Origin: Plantago major
Lineage: Eukaryota; Streptophyta; Magnoliopsida; Lamiales; Plantaginaceae
NCBI GenBank assembly: GCA_026545765.1
Contig: CM048842.1
Location: forward strand, 39,193,431-39,257,430
Direction of reading: 5' to 3'
Length of the DNA: 64,000 nucleotides
The position numbers were made by a program, and so were the translations under genes. Below, piece by piece: positions 1 to 11,319 of the stretch (positions are counted from its first letter, which is position 1; each line of letters begins with the position of its first letter). The notes under the pieces are model-generated. The model ran no database searches, was not told where the DNA came from, and was given only the letters and a program-made list of their open reading frames with translations.

Positions 1-1559
1 AATGGAAAGGAGCAATTACTTCATAATTGAACTCTCTTGGAAAACGTGAAGTTTTTGGACCTGTAGTCCGTACACATAATGGTGTAAAACCCGTTGGATA
101 CAAATGGGTATTTGTGTGTAAAAGAAATGAGAAAAATGAAGTTGCAAGATATAAAGCAAGACTTGTCGCACAAGGTTTTACTCAAAGACCAGGGATTGAT
201 TATGAAGAGACGTATTCTCCTATGATGGATGCGATTACATTTCGTTATCTAATGAGTCTGGCTACACATGAGAAACTTGAAATGCGTCTTGTGGATGTTG
301 TTACATCCTATTTATATGGCTCACTGGATAATGACATATACATGAAAATTCCTGAAGGATTCAAAGTGCCCGCAGAACAATCCCGAGATAATTATTCAAT
401 TAAATTGAATAAATCCTTATATGGATTAAAACAATCGGGGCGAATGTGGTTCAATCGCTTGAGCCCATTTTTGAAAAATGAAGGTTACACAAATGATCCT
501 ATATGTCCATGTGTTTTCATTAAACGATCAGGATCAAAATTTGTCATTATTGCAGTCTATGTCGATGACTTGAATATTATTGGAACTCCTGAAGAGTTAG
601 CCAAAACGGTTGAATGTTTAAAGAATGAATTTGAAATGAAAGACCTTGGAAATATAAAGTATTGTTTGGGTCTACAAATCGAGCACTTAGCAAATGGAAT
701 GCTTATCCACCAGTCCAATTTTTTGGAAAAACTGTTGAAACGATTTTATATGGATAAAGCTCATCCAATAAATACCCCCATGGTTGTAAGGTCGCTAGAT
801 GTGAAAAGAGATCCATTTAGACCTCGTGAAGATGATGAGGAACTTCTTGGTCCCGAAGTACCATATCTTAGTGCTATTGGTGCACTAATGTACCTTGCTA
901 ACAATACACGACCTGATATAGCTTTTGCCGCTAATTTACTAGTAAGATATAGTTCTTCTCCAACTTGAAGACATTGGAATGGTGTTAAACAAGTAATGCG
1001 ATACTTACGAGGTACAATGGATATGGGCTTGTATTATCCAAAATCTAGCAATTCGGAATTAATTGGATATGCCGATGCGGGATATTTATCTGATCCACAC
1101 AAAGCTCGCTCTCAAACAGGTTATCTATTTACATGTGGTGGTACAACCATTTCATGGCGTTCTGTTAAGCAAACTCTATCTGCTACTTCTTCTAACCATG
1201 CAGAAATTTTAGCCATTCATGAAGCAAGTCGTGAGTGTGTTTGGTTAAGATCTTTAACTGGACATGTTAGAGATATGTGTGGTCTTACATTCAAGAAAGA
1301 AGTTCCAACTGTGCTATATGAGGATAATGCAACTGGCATAGCTCAACTAAAGGAAGGCTTCATCAAAGGCGACCGAACAATACATATATCACCAAAAATT
1401 TTCTTTACCCATGATCTACAAAAAGAGGGCTCAATCCAAGTTCAACAAATTCGTTCAATAGATAACTTGGCACACTTGTTCACCAAATCACTTCCATCAT
1501 CATCATTTGAGAAATTAGTTCGAAAGATTGGAATGCGACGACTTAAGGAAGTAATGTGA
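1..1559 (+). pseudogene. Ty1/copia pol fragment: reverse transcriptase and RNase H
   Basis: This is the 3' half of a copia-type polyprotein, cut by the left edge of the window. The translation shows the copia RT region (KPVGYKWVF near the start, ARLVAQGFTQ, SLYGLKQSGRMWF, and the catalytic box VYVDDLNII), followed by RNase H with GYADAGY and an ending typical of copia pol (HLFTKSLP). Two in-frame stops are visible: TAA at 24-26 and TGA at 966-968, where an Arg codon is expected in the stretch leading to MRYLRGTMDMGLYY. Apart from these stops the frame is continuous to the terminator at about 1557-1559. The sequence is clearly different from the copia elements at 13-64 kb, so it is another family. 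It is a dead copy; family-level confidence is high. Confidence 0.93.
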
Positions 1560-1694
1560 TATTTTTATCAGGGAGTAGGATACGCACTGCACTCTTTTTC
1601 CCTTAGCTAAGTTTTTATCCCACTGGATTTTTCTTAGCAAGGTTTTTAATGAGGCAGTATCTATTGTGTACCAATGATCACAATATCATATTCA

Positions 1695-1705
1695 TTTAAG
1701 GGCAG
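1695..1705 (+). other. Polypurine tract-like segment before the 3' LTR
   Basis: A short purine-rich run (TTTAAGGGCAG) lies about 140 bp after the pol stop and immediately before a TGTTA terminus. In copia elements the plus-strand primer sits directly 5' of the 3' LTR, so this placement fits, although the tract contains a C and is short. Confidence 0.5.
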
Positions 1706-1919
1706 TGTTATGTATAAATGAATATAGCTCCACTACTCCCACTACTCAAATACACCACTACACCCACTACTCCCATTATCTCCTATCATTATTGTCGTCT
1801 TTTATTTCTACCTATCTACTTGTATATATATAGATGATAGATTGTACTCAAAGATGTGTGTGAATAAAATGACAACCTTTCTCTCATTTCTATTAGTCTT
1901 TTCTACTATTTTTGTAACA
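1706..1919 (+). repeat. Short 3' LTR of the left-edge copia element
   Basis: The segment begins TGTTA and ends TAACA, a short inverted terminus with TG...CA ends, as expected for an LTR. It follows pol and a polypurine-like tract. Inside are a TATA-like run (TATATATA near 1824-1831) and an AATAAAAT polyadenylation-like signal near 1864, in the order expected for U3-R-U5. At about 214 bp it is short, as for many small copia families. The 5' partner LTR is outside the window, so the boundaries rest on the terminal motif alone. Confidence 0.6.
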
Positions 1920-3149
1920 AAACACATTTTGTAAAATTACTTAATTCCTCATTCCTCAATTATTTACCTGAAGCTTGTTTGAGTGGTTAGCACCATTGTT
2001 TTTATTTCGTCAGTATGGAGAATGAGAAAGCTTCTTTCTTTTGGTTACCCATTATCATCATAAATTGTGTATACATTTGTATGTATAGTTATGCTTTAAT
2101 ACTGATGATTGTGTAGCTGTAGCAAATTATAAATGCTTCAGCAATGAAAACTTCGAAGCTTCCTCTATGCTTTTGAACCAAACGAATGATGATGGTCGTG
2201 GATTTCCATGGTCCTATTTGTCACGATATACATAGAAGACCCATAAATTCCGAATTGTGTTTCGAATTGGGTTCTTTGGAAGACCCATAAATTTCGAATT
2301 TGGAGATCTAAAATTAGAACCTTATTTCAATCAATTAATTGTTATGTCGGTTGATTATATGTTGGTGATGAGTGAGATTTGATCTTGCTTGAGTTTAGTT
2401 GATGATTGAAACCCGATTCGAAAAAACTGGGACTCAATTGAATGGTTTAGAAACTTAGAACCCTTGCTTTTGAGAATTAGGTTGTAACAGGGATTAGGCT
2501 TGCAAATTAATTTTGCTGGGGACTTATGATTTCTTTCAATTTGGCCCAAAAATAATTTTTAATCTTGCAATTAAGTCCATATTTTTTTTGTAAATTATAT
2601 TTAAATTCTGAAAATTATATTATTTTGTTTTTATAAATTTTATTATTTATAGAGTAAGTATTTAGTTTTAAGGACTGGAAAGAAAAAAGTTAGAAACTTA
2701 AGGGACAATCTTTTGAGAAATTAATTTTGTAAGGGACTTTGAGTTATAAATATGTTGTTTGGCCATTTTCAAAAACTGATAATTGAAGAGGGGCAAAAAT
2801 CGACTTTCCAGGTTTAAATTCGCCAAAAGTCAAATTCGTGGACTTGAATGTAATTGATTTTTATCGAACATGACTTGGATGTTATTGTTGATCTGATTGG
2901 TATCTATTTGCAATATTTGAATCTAAACACGGGGCCTAAATGTAATTTGCCCTTACAAAAATCAAAAATATGTTCTCTGTTATATCCTCTATGATCTCAA
3001 CCAAATGCAAAGATGTACAATATGTGCTTATATTGCTAACTGTACATTTAATTCTTTTAGCTACAGACCAATTCATATAAAACTGCCCCAATTGCACTAA
3101 CTTTACCTTTAGCTTCTCACTTCCAATAAACAAACATTAATTAACAACC
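1920..3149. other. AT-rich non-coding stretch
   Basis: I see no gene here. The only local structure noticed is a 22-bp near-duplicate (GAAGACCCATAAATT plus neighbours) at about 2235-2256 and 2279-2300. The short reading frames on the minus strand near 2355-2549 and 2936-3133 have no recognisable motif and an AT-driven composition. Confidence 0.6.
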
Positions 3150-3205
3150 TGAATTAAAACTTGTGTCCGACCCCACGGGTAAATCAATTTGAGACAGAGG
3201 GAGTA
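3150..3205. mobile_element. Right end of a Stowaway-like MITE
   Basis: The segment ends in GAGACAGAGGGAGTA, which matches the classic Stowaway terminal repeat read inward (CTCCCTCYGTYYC) with its TA target site at 3204-3205. The preceding AAAACTTGTGTCCG-like bases also resemble the conserved subterminal part of plant Stowaway elements. I find no matching left terminus (TACTCCCTC...) within the preceding 600 bp, so the element is 5'-truncated or decayed. Confidence 0.5.
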
Positions 3206-3408
3206 TAACTTATATGATCTCAAGTATAACTACTATGATATCAAATATAACTTCTATGATCTCAAGTATAACTACGTACTATGATATCAAATATAACTTA
3301 TATGATCTGAAGTATAACTACTATGATGTCAAGTATAATTCCTATGTTCTCAACTATAACTTCTATGATCTCAAATATAACTACTATGATATCAAGTATT
3401 ACTATATA
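3203..3408 (+). repeat. Tandem array of a 21-bp unit, 9-10 copies
   Basis: The unit is close to TATAACTACTATGATATCAAA, alternating with a variant reading TATAACTTCTATGATCTCAAG. One copy carries a 4-bp insertion (ACGT) near 3273. Because 21 is a multiple of three the array stays open as a 71-codon frame with a repeating Met-Ile-Ser-Ser-Ile-Thr-Thr pattern that later slips frame; this is a by-product of the repeat and not a gene. An isolated further copy (CCTATGTTCTCAACTATAA) appears at about 3930-3948. The array begins exactly at the MITE end. Confidence 0.85.
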
Positions 3409-3543
3409 TATAAGTGTATAAGTGGATAACTATTGGAGTTGTTCATTGAGTACTTAATTTAAGTTAACTTGAACCGATTTGTAATATATATGTAAATTAG
3501 ACTTTAATTAAAAAACAATATATATTATTTATTCTAATTCTTA

Positions 3544-3830
3544 GCCCTAACGCAACTCCAACAAAATCAATTCATCATTGAAAAAAACTCAATTTGTCTT
3601 CTAAAATTAAATTCCAAGCCCTAAATCAACTCCAACAGAATCAGTTCATCATTAAAAAAGTATTCTCCAATTAATTTCAAAGCCCTAATTCAACCCAATA
3701 AAATCAATTCATTATAAAAAAAACAACGATAACCAATAGTTCTTCTCCATCTTCTTTAATGAAATTAAAACAGATCAATTAGTACTAACCCAAACCCTAA
3801 TTCAACTCGAAAAAAGGCAACTCATTATCA
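3544..3830. repeat. Degenerate direct repeats of about 70-90 bp
   Basis: Four imperfect copies share the core AGCCCTAAnnCAACTCCAACA followed by AATCAATTCATCATT and an A-run; they start near 3544, 3618, 3680 and 3795. They have drifted strongly. I cannot assign them to a transposon family. Confidence 0.55.
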
Positions 3831-4850
3831 GTAACAACGATGGTATATACTTACCTTCATATACTTTTTCTATTATTTGTAACTAAATGTCACAATAACA
3901 CGCATAACGTGTTCTCACGTTCTAGTATTTCCTATGTTCTCAACTATAAAAATAAAAAATTGCAGCAATGGTGTCTGTTGACAACTCAACCACAGTACTG
4001 ACATGTCATAGTAACAACATAAGTTTTGGCAATCACAATAGTGACTGTTGGTGATGATTTTGATGTAAGAGGGAGTTTGTTAGGGAGAATGACAGTAAAA
4101 CTGGACGACCTACACTGATTATATAGGAAGCATGTTGCAAAGATTGGATTCTCATTCAAAAAGTACTGGTTTTGAAACGTACCACCCCCACATGTGGAGA
4201 TTGGTGAGTTGGTTTCTCAGAGAAGCAGACCAACACAACCTTTGCGGGTGGTGAACTTCGATAAGCGTCAGACGGGCTACAATGTCTACAACCCTCATTA
4301 GTGGTGGGAGCGTTGAATCTTCCTTCAAACACCTAATCTGAAAACAACTCTGATATTTTCCTCTAAACTGATCTGAATTTATTTATATTACAAGAACAAC
4401 TAAGTAGAACATAATTAAAATTAATTGTTTTTTTTTAGATAAAAGTAACATAGCCTTATCATATATGGACCTCAGCCGAAAAGCTTGCTTAGCCCAAGCC
4501 CCACCAATTTTATTTCTATAGAAACATTTCTAAACTGCCACATAGACCCAATTAGCCAATCACATGGCCCAATTCCAAAATCGCAACCAAACACAAATTT
4601 GGTCAGGCTGTGACTAGCAAGAATGTGGCTTTGTGCTTCCCAAACAGAACATAAGTGTTCTAGTTTATGTAAAAGATCAATTGTTCACGCTCAGAAGCAT
4701 GTAATAGATCTTGAGTTCGTTATTCAATGTAGTACAACAGATAAGTAAGCAGCTCAGCAATCTCTAATGGCATTTTAACTGCTAAAATACCACAAACAAA
4801 ACTGTACTTCTCAATGTCATTCTCTGGCTTCGATTCTGATAGTGTTGTCG
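3831..4850. other. Non-coding region downstream of the PP2 genes
   Basis: I see no supported gene. The right part (about 4700-4850) directly follows the stop of the minus-strand PP2 gene and probably holds its 3' untranslated sequence. The frame that could be read across 4720-4905 on the minus strand mostly overlaps the PP2 C-terminus in another frame. Confidence 0.5.
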
Positions 4851-5503
4851 TCATAGTAAAGAGGTCTTGGGTCGAAGCTCTATAGCTTCTACAATAAGGC
4901 CACATTTCTTATCATGCATACGCTCTATCTCCATCAGGCGAGCCTCCGCCAGATCATCATCTCCTTCTTCGTTATAGAATTCCCCCAGTTCTATCTCCAT
5001 CCACCCATCCCCTCTTAACACTGCATATCGACCAGCTTGCTGTCTTAGAGCGCTACACCCTTGCTGCAGGTAAAGAATGCTGGCTCTTTCCGCAGCTTCA
5101 TCCTCCGACTCACTATCTGTCAGCCTAACGACTCCTTTAACGGATTCAAGGCCATGATTTATGTCTGCTAGTTTATAAACCAGATATGCTGCATACGTAG
5201 TATTTGGTGATAGCATGCGTGTATCAATCTTGCACTTAATATCCAGCCAATAAACTACTTTCAGCTGTGCCACCTCTGAGAATCTGCTGGGGCACTCACA
5301 GAGTATGAGATTAATGAGAGTATACATGGTAACATGAAACTGTGTTATAGAGACATGAATAGGCGAAAGCGAACGAACCTTGAGCCAGCTTCATACCGAG
5401 AAGTCCATTTCCACTTCTTTGGATTCTCTCCCCACACAATTATAAGCTCCCTGGCTCCGATGAGTACACATTGGTTCCCAGTCCTTTCATCTTCGAAAAG
5501 GTT
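4851..5503 (-). CDS. Phloem protein 2-like (Nictaba lectin) gene, 5' exons not found
   Basis: Two minus-strand exons encode most of a PP2/Nictaba carbohydrate-binding domain. The first visible exon (5503 to 5379) carries CVLIGARELIIVWGENP and the Trp-rich KKWKWTSR motif. It ends at a GT donor (5378-5377), and splicing to AG|A at 5283 joins in phase (Ser-Arg-Phe, SRFSEVAQL). The second exon (5283 to 4851) holds VVYWLDIKCKIDTRMLSP, GDGWMEIELGEFYNEEGDD and CGLIVEAIELRPK, the usual C-terminal PP2 blocks. PP2 proteins bind N-acetylglucosamine-type glycans in phloem and in stress responses. Exons matching the N-terminal part of its neighbour are not visible in the 280 bp upstream. It is therefore either a 5'-truncated tandem copy, or the second lectin domain of one longer transcript with the gene at 5784-7155. 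Confidence 0.82.
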
Positions 5504-5783
5504 CTGCTCCAAATCATGTATAGGTTTGCAAATCCTTCAGATTAATTTGAAAAAATTGATTCTGAAAAAACCTCTACATATGCTAGCTTCTCTATATCAG
5601 TTCTTTTTTCATCTTAATCTACCTTTATGCTGGTTAGTAGCATAAGCAATTTTCTGCTTATGTTATAAAGAAGCAATAAGCAGTTGCAAATACCAATTAA
5701 GTGAATGATTGATACACCTATATGCGACATATGCACTTTGATATCAAACTAGTTAGCAAATATAAATCACGGTTAGATTATTT

Positions 5784-7155
5784 CTATGTATTACAGGAAA
5801 TAGATATTAGGTATACCGGTTTTAAGTCGTTAAGGAGTACACTAGAGGTAAAGGATTCCTTGGGTCGAAACTCAATGCCTTCAACAATAAGACCGGACTT
5901 CCTATCCACACGTTCTTTCTCAAATAAGCTTGCCTCTACCTCACCGTCGTCTCCTTGGTCATTATAAAAGTCACCCAACTCTATTTCCTTCCAACCGTCA
6001 TCTCTCCTCACTGCAAGTCTGCCAGTTTGTCGTGGTACTAATGGATCCGTAGGGTGCCCTCGTTGCAGGTGAAGAAGGAAGGCCCTTTTTGTAGCATCAG
6101 AACTTGTTTCTTGATTGACAAATCTGACAACGCCTCCAACTGATTCAAAACCATATACAGCCTCTTGATCCGCTAATTTGAACACCATATAAGCTCCGTA
6201 AATGGTTTCTCGTGATAGCATCCGTGTGTCGATCATGCATCTCACATCAAGCCACCAAACCTCTTTAGCCTGAGCCACCTCTGTGAATCTGATGAATCAA
6301 CAACAATAAGTTATATTAATTGCAAGTGTCACAGTTAAAACAAATCTCGATGAGAAATCCATTTCCACTTTTTTGGAGATTCTCCCCACTCAATTTTAAG
6401 CTCTCTGGCTCCAACCATAATACATTGCTTTCCATTCTCAACAAAAAAGCTCTGCAATACCAATAAGAAATGTCACATTTTATCAGACAAATGGAATATA
6501 TGACATTTGATCAGAATAGAAAAAGTAGTATACATAGTCAATGTTTACTACGCCTGATATTCGCAGTGTTAACAGTTAACTAACTGATATGCTTGGTACG
6601 AGTAAATTACAAAACAAGTTGCTCTCTAGTGACAAACTGCCATTTTAAGAACTAAACAGCGTCAATTTAGGTACTCTATTATGGCTATTTGGCGAAAACA
6701 AAACTTGTCGAAAAATAAGAAGATACCTATAATAGAGTACATGGTCGGAGAAATACCAAAAATAAAATAAAATAAAATTTAAGTGTAATTTGTATTTATG
6801 AGTGTTTTTTTTACCTGAGTATCATCCGTTCCTACAACGATTGGACTGGTGTTGTATGGTTCGGAAACATCCGAATTATCAATCGACGATGCACTCATGC
6901 TAAGCCATTCGAATTCACTACTGCTTGGGAACCTTGAGTGGCTCGAAAAAATCATCTGCACAAATCATTATAATATATCCAGGATGGACTATGTATATGA
7001 AACCAATTGAATGGAATGGTTTATTAATTAACAGGATACGCGTACACAAATTGTTCATATAGTATTTCTCTAGGAAATCATGAATCTTGTGTTTCTAGCA
7101 CTATCAAGCTTACCTGATTATTCTCTGTGGATTCGAGCTCATCATTTTTATCCAT
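5784..7155 (-). CDS. Phloem protein 2-like (Nictaba lectin) gene, four exons
   Basis: A minus-strand gene can be assembled with canonical junctions. Exon 1 is 7155-7114 (14 codons from ATG, donor CAG|GTAAGC), exon 2 is 6955-6815 (47 codons, Ser-rich, donor CAG|GTAAAA), exon 3 is 6451-6342 and exon 4 is 6288-5784. All phases agree, giving about 265 residues. Exons 3 and 4 form the PP2/Nictaba domain: CIMVGARELKIEWGESP, KKWKWIS, VWWLDVRCMIDTRMLS, FELGF-type core, DDGWKEIELGDFYNDQGDD and GLIVEGIEFRPK. The short acidic/Ser-rich N-terminus has no F-box that I can see, which is more like PP2-A than F-box PP2-B. It is a tandem paralogue of the gene at 4851-5503. The ATG choice is uncertain, because an upstream open stretch to about 7382 could hold a different first exon. 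Confidence 0.85.
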
Positions 7156-7512
7156 CTGTTCCTATCAAGCTTTGGTGTTTCTGGCAAAGATTTTGTGTCT
7201 TTGAGCAGGGATATGAATTCACAAGCAATTTCCTGTTCAATATACAAAGTTGAAAATGGAAGTGAAGACTGAGTTAATTTGGGAAAAATGAGCCAATGAG
7301 AAGCTAAGATAAACTTGAAAAAAGGATCGATGCACATGGACGAAATGCGACTGGTCTTGAACAATTCAAGACTGATAACCACTTAAGCTGGTTGATGATT
7401 AATTATTGACTTGTCACCGATCGAGCAATTCAGCTACCAACTACGGCTATGGTACGGCGGCTCTCTTAATTGAAAGCTGATAAAGTAGATGCTAGTTGGT
7501 AGGTTAACGTTG

Positions 7513-7520
7513 ATTTTATA
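7513..7520 (-). promoter_or_regulatory. Candidate TATA box of the PP2 gene
   Basis: On the minus strand the bases CCC-TATAAAAT-CA lie about 360 bp before the assigned ATG at 7155. No other good TATA motif is nearer. This would imply a long leader, possibly with an intron. Confidence 0.35.
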
Positions 7521-8294
7521 GGGTTCCATTAGTCCACTGTCAATTCATCTATTTTTTTCTCTATTTTCTTATTTTTTTAACATTTTAATCTTAACCATAG
7601 GTTTTTTTTATTTTCTTATTTTTCTAACATTTTAACCTTAACTATAGTTAGAGTCTAGCTATGTTTTTAAATTAATTTATCTGAAAATTTTGGAAGAAAC
7701 ATCAGACTCCGTCACAAAATTTCAGTTCCAAATTGAATCTTCAAAATCAAAATCCGTCAACCTAGAATTTTATTTTGAGGATGAAAGCCCCAGTTGCACT
7801 AAAAAGTTGAACCCTTTTATGTTAAATATGAAGAAGATTTTTGAATGGCATCAACATCAAGCGGACATTAGGAGTCAATTGAGTCCGTTTTGCGAGAGAC
7901 CCCTATATATAGGAGAGTCCCGAAAGTCCCATTCAAACATTAAAACTAGACAATTATACCTTTTTTCTCGACTTGGCTTTTGATGATTTTTCGCGAATCT
8001 TTTGACTCGGATTCATTAAAAACGGGTCAAGTATAAATAAAGAAATTTACCATGCTTCAGCTCATGTTTTCAATTATCCTCGATTTTCTCTCTCAATTAT
8101 CCTCGATTTTCTCTGGTCAATCGGCTCGATCTCTCTCTCTCTCTAAGATCGATCTGCCGGAAAACTCTGAGACACAAATCTGGCCTGAAAAATCGACGAC
8201 ATCATCACCGATATTAGTAAGAAGCTTGAAATCGAGTTGAAACATGGCGAAAAAACGTTGAAATCGAGCAAACTCAAGCAGATTTTTTCATAAT
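7521..8294. other. Intergenic region between PP2 and the MULE
   Basis: The region is AT-rich. A short duplication (TTTTCTTATTTTTyTAACATTTTAA) occurs at about 7563-7590 and 7613-7640, and a CT-repeat lies near 8130-8145. A frame at 7690-7983 on + starts with a low-complexity Ser/Lys/Glu stretch and has no motif I recognise, so I do not call it. Near 8052-8240 the duplicated ATTATCCTCGATTTTCTCT looks like leader or UTR sequence of the following transposase gene. Confidence 0.45.
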
Positions 8295-8589
8295 ATGGAA
8301 GGAATCATTGAAGGAACCATTGTCTCTTATGGAAACGAAGATGAATCAGCTATAACAACATCAAATCAGGTATGTTTTTGAATTATAATGTATCGAACAT
8401 TAAGATTTTAGTAACACACTTATTGATGGTTGATTAGTGACTTCGAATTGATTTTAATGACTCGTTCTGCATAGGGAAACGTTGATTTATTGTTCAGAAC
8501 ATCATTACATCAACACCAACTCATGAGGAAGACTTGCAGATCGTTTCACATGAAGGTATAACCTATGATTGCCTATGTCTATATTAACA

Positions 8590-9095
8590 TTGGAATTGTC
8601 TATATTTTACATATAATTGTCTATGATTAGCAATAAAAGTGATAGTGTTTATGTTGAATGTGTAGTTGTCTATGTGTAGACTAAAATTGTGTAGATATTA
8701 CATGTAATTATCTGTATTTAATATGTAATTGTCTATATTTAACATATAATTGTCTATGATTAGCAATAAAAGTGATAGTGTTTATGTTGAATGTGTAGTT
8801 GTCTATGTGTAGACTAAAATTGTGTAGATATTACATGTAATTGTCTGTATTTAACATGTAATTGTCTATATTTAACATGTAATTATCTATGATTTGCAAT
8901 AAAGGTGATAGTGTTTATGCTGAATGTGTAGTTCTCTATGTGTAGACTAAAATTGTCTAGATATTACATGTAATTGTCTATATTTAACATGTAATTGTCT
9001 AAGATTAGCAATAAAAGGTGATAGTGTTTATGTTGAATGTATAGTTGTCTATTTCTGTACTAAAATTGTCTAGATATTATATGTAATATTCAAAT
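8590..9095 (+). repeat. Minisatellite in a FAR1 intron, unit about 110-136 bp, about 4 copies
   Basis: The block ATTGTCTATGATTAGCAATA followed by AAAGTGATAGTGTTTATGTT recurs near 8610, 8750, 8882 and 8992, giving spacings of roughly 136, 131 and 110 bp. Within each unit, ATTGTCTA or a close variant recurs several times, so there is a shorter internal periodicity too. It lies in the intron between the second and third FAR1 exons. Confidence 0.8.
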
Positions 9096-10139
9096 GCTTC
9101 TATGTCTATTCATGAAATCAAGTGATGTACTACCAGAAAAAATGAAGATGAACCACTAGTAGGGTCTTTGTTAGGCAGAACTGCTAGTACATATGAAGAA
9201 CTCTTTGAATTGTATCGGAGGCGAGCTGCACTTTTATAATTCAGCGTCAAATTGTCTACAACAAAACGTTACGCAGGTACTAGAAAAGTAAGGGTGAAGT
9301 ATTTCAGGTGTTCAGCTGAAGGTTGTACCAACTCAAAGGGAAAACAACTAAAAACACCATCACCATACATTCAAGGACAAACAAATACCAAAAGAAAAAG
9401 GAAACCAAAAGAAGTGCCAGAAACCAGATGTGGGTGTATGGTTGCCATGAAAGTAAAATATTGTAAAGAGACAAACGTGTACAAGGTTGATATGCACTAC
9501 ATGAATCACACCCACCCTTACACTAGACCTGAATGGCAGCACCTCCACAGGGTGGAAAGAAAGATAACACCACACAAGGCAGATGTCATAAATGCAATGG
9601 AAAAGTCAGGCATGAAGCCTACTGTTGCATTCAGGTACATGGCTTCCAACTCAGGTGGAGCAGAGCATGTCGGACATACTATAAGAGACCAAATCAACTA
9701 CGTAAATAGGCTGAGAGCGCATGAAACGGGTGGTGCATATGCCCAGCATGTAGTTAGTTTACTGCAACGTAGGCAGCAAGAAGACACCGAGTTCTATTAT
9801 GATATGCTGATTGACAAAGAAAGTAGATTATGTGGGCTCTTTTGGGCAGATGCCATGATGAGGGATGATTACAAGATATTTGGTGATGTTGTAGTCTTTG
9901 ACACAACATTCAGGACAAATAAGTATGAGCTCATTTGTACTCCAATTGTGGGGGTAAACAATCATTGGGGCAATGCGATGTTTGGGTGTGCTTTTTTGGC
10001 AAATGAGCAAACAGAGAGCTTTGTATGGCTACTGACAACATTCCTAAAATGCATGGATTCAAAGAAGCCTAAATCCATATTCACCGACCAAGATGCTGCT
10101 ATATCCAAAGCAATAGAACAGGTAAAAAAAAAATGTTCA

Positions 10140-10860
10140 GAAAAATTGTCTAGGTTTTTAGTTAAATTATCTAGTTTATAAGCTTAATTGTCTACTTTAT
10201 ACTGTCAATATTCTATGTTTAAATTGAAATTGTCTATGTTTAATGATGTAACAGGTGTTTGGGGATGAGACAAGACCTAGATTATGTGTTTGGCACATTG
10301 AGCAAAATGCAGTGAAGAATCTAGCACTACTAAGGAATGATGCCAAATTCAAAGAAAAGTTTGACTTGATTTTGAAGTTATGTCACAATGAAGAACAATT
10401 TGAAAGGGAATGGCATTCCATGATTGAAGGTTATAATCTACAGGAAAATACATGGCTTGCCAAATTGTATGAAATCAGGATGAAATGGTGTAGGGCTTTA
10501 AATAGAGATGCGTTTTCTTCTGGGATGATGTCTACCCAAAGGAGTGAGAGCACAAACAATTCAATATCTTTCAATTCCAACAATCAAACTTCACTCACTC
10601 AATTCTTCCACTTATTTGATGCTGCAATAGAACGATGGAGGGAGACAGAAATTGCATATGATTTCACTTGCAGTAGAGGATACCCATAGACAACAAACAC
10701 ACATATCCTAATGTATCAGGCTTCAAAGGTACAAAAACTTACTTTTAACATTTTATTGTCTATCTATTATATATAATTGCCTATGGTAGCAAACTAGACA
10801 ATTCTTGTTAAAAACTAACTAGTTTCTTTAACAAACTAGACAATTTCTCTAACAACATGC
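10140..10860. repeat. Intronic ATTGTCTA / TAGACAAT motifs with orientation switch
   Basis: The intron at 10122-10254 has ATTGTCTA-orientation copies only (near 10144, 10183, 10228). The intron at 10729-10862 starts with two in that orientation (near 10747, 10768) and then changes to TAGACAAT (near 10796 and 10844). Downstream introns and the 3' flank have only the TAGACAAT orientation. Exons are free of the motif. Confidence 0.7.
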
Positions 10861-11319
10861 AGATATACACATTAAAGATTTATGAATTCGTTCTACACGA
10901 ATTCAAGAAGAAAATACAAAGGCTGCCTACAGCTTAAGATCAAATGGAGAACACCAGTACATAGTTACAGCTCAAGCTGACCCGGAAGATGTTGGAATTG
11001 TAACTTTCAAGATAAATGAATATGATGGGGACGTACATGTAAGCTGCAGTTGCAAGCATTTAGAGGAAGTTGGGTGGCTTTGTTTTCATTACTACAGAGT
11101 TTTAAAGCAAAATGACGTAGAATCAATTCCTCAAACGTACTTCCTACAATGGTGGATGCGAGACATAAAAAAAGAAAGTTGGGACAAGGAAAAGATGAAG
11201 AAAGCAAGACTTACAAGTGGCCCTGAAAGCGTTGCTTGGAGATATCACATGATCAGGTGATGGTACTTTTGTTTTTATTAAATGGTCTATATTATATTTA
11301 TGTTACACTCAGTAAAAGT

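Noticed and set aside
3214..3429. 71-codon open frame
   Set aside because: It is only the read-through of a 21-bp tandem repeat whose period is a multiple of three.
7690..7983. 97-codon frame as a gene
   Set aside because: There are no recognisable motifs, no homologous partner in the window, and a low-complexity start. It is not supportable from sequence alone.
8590..9095. CRISPR-like direct repeats
   Set aside because: Units are long, imperfect, without unique spacers of constant length, and lie in a plant transposase intron.
9252..10181. Functional FAR1/FHY3 light-signalling gene
   Set aside because: In-frame stops at 9237 and 10687 and a frameshift near 10915 show a dead transposase. 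A motif field and Ulp1 neighbour also fit a MULE.
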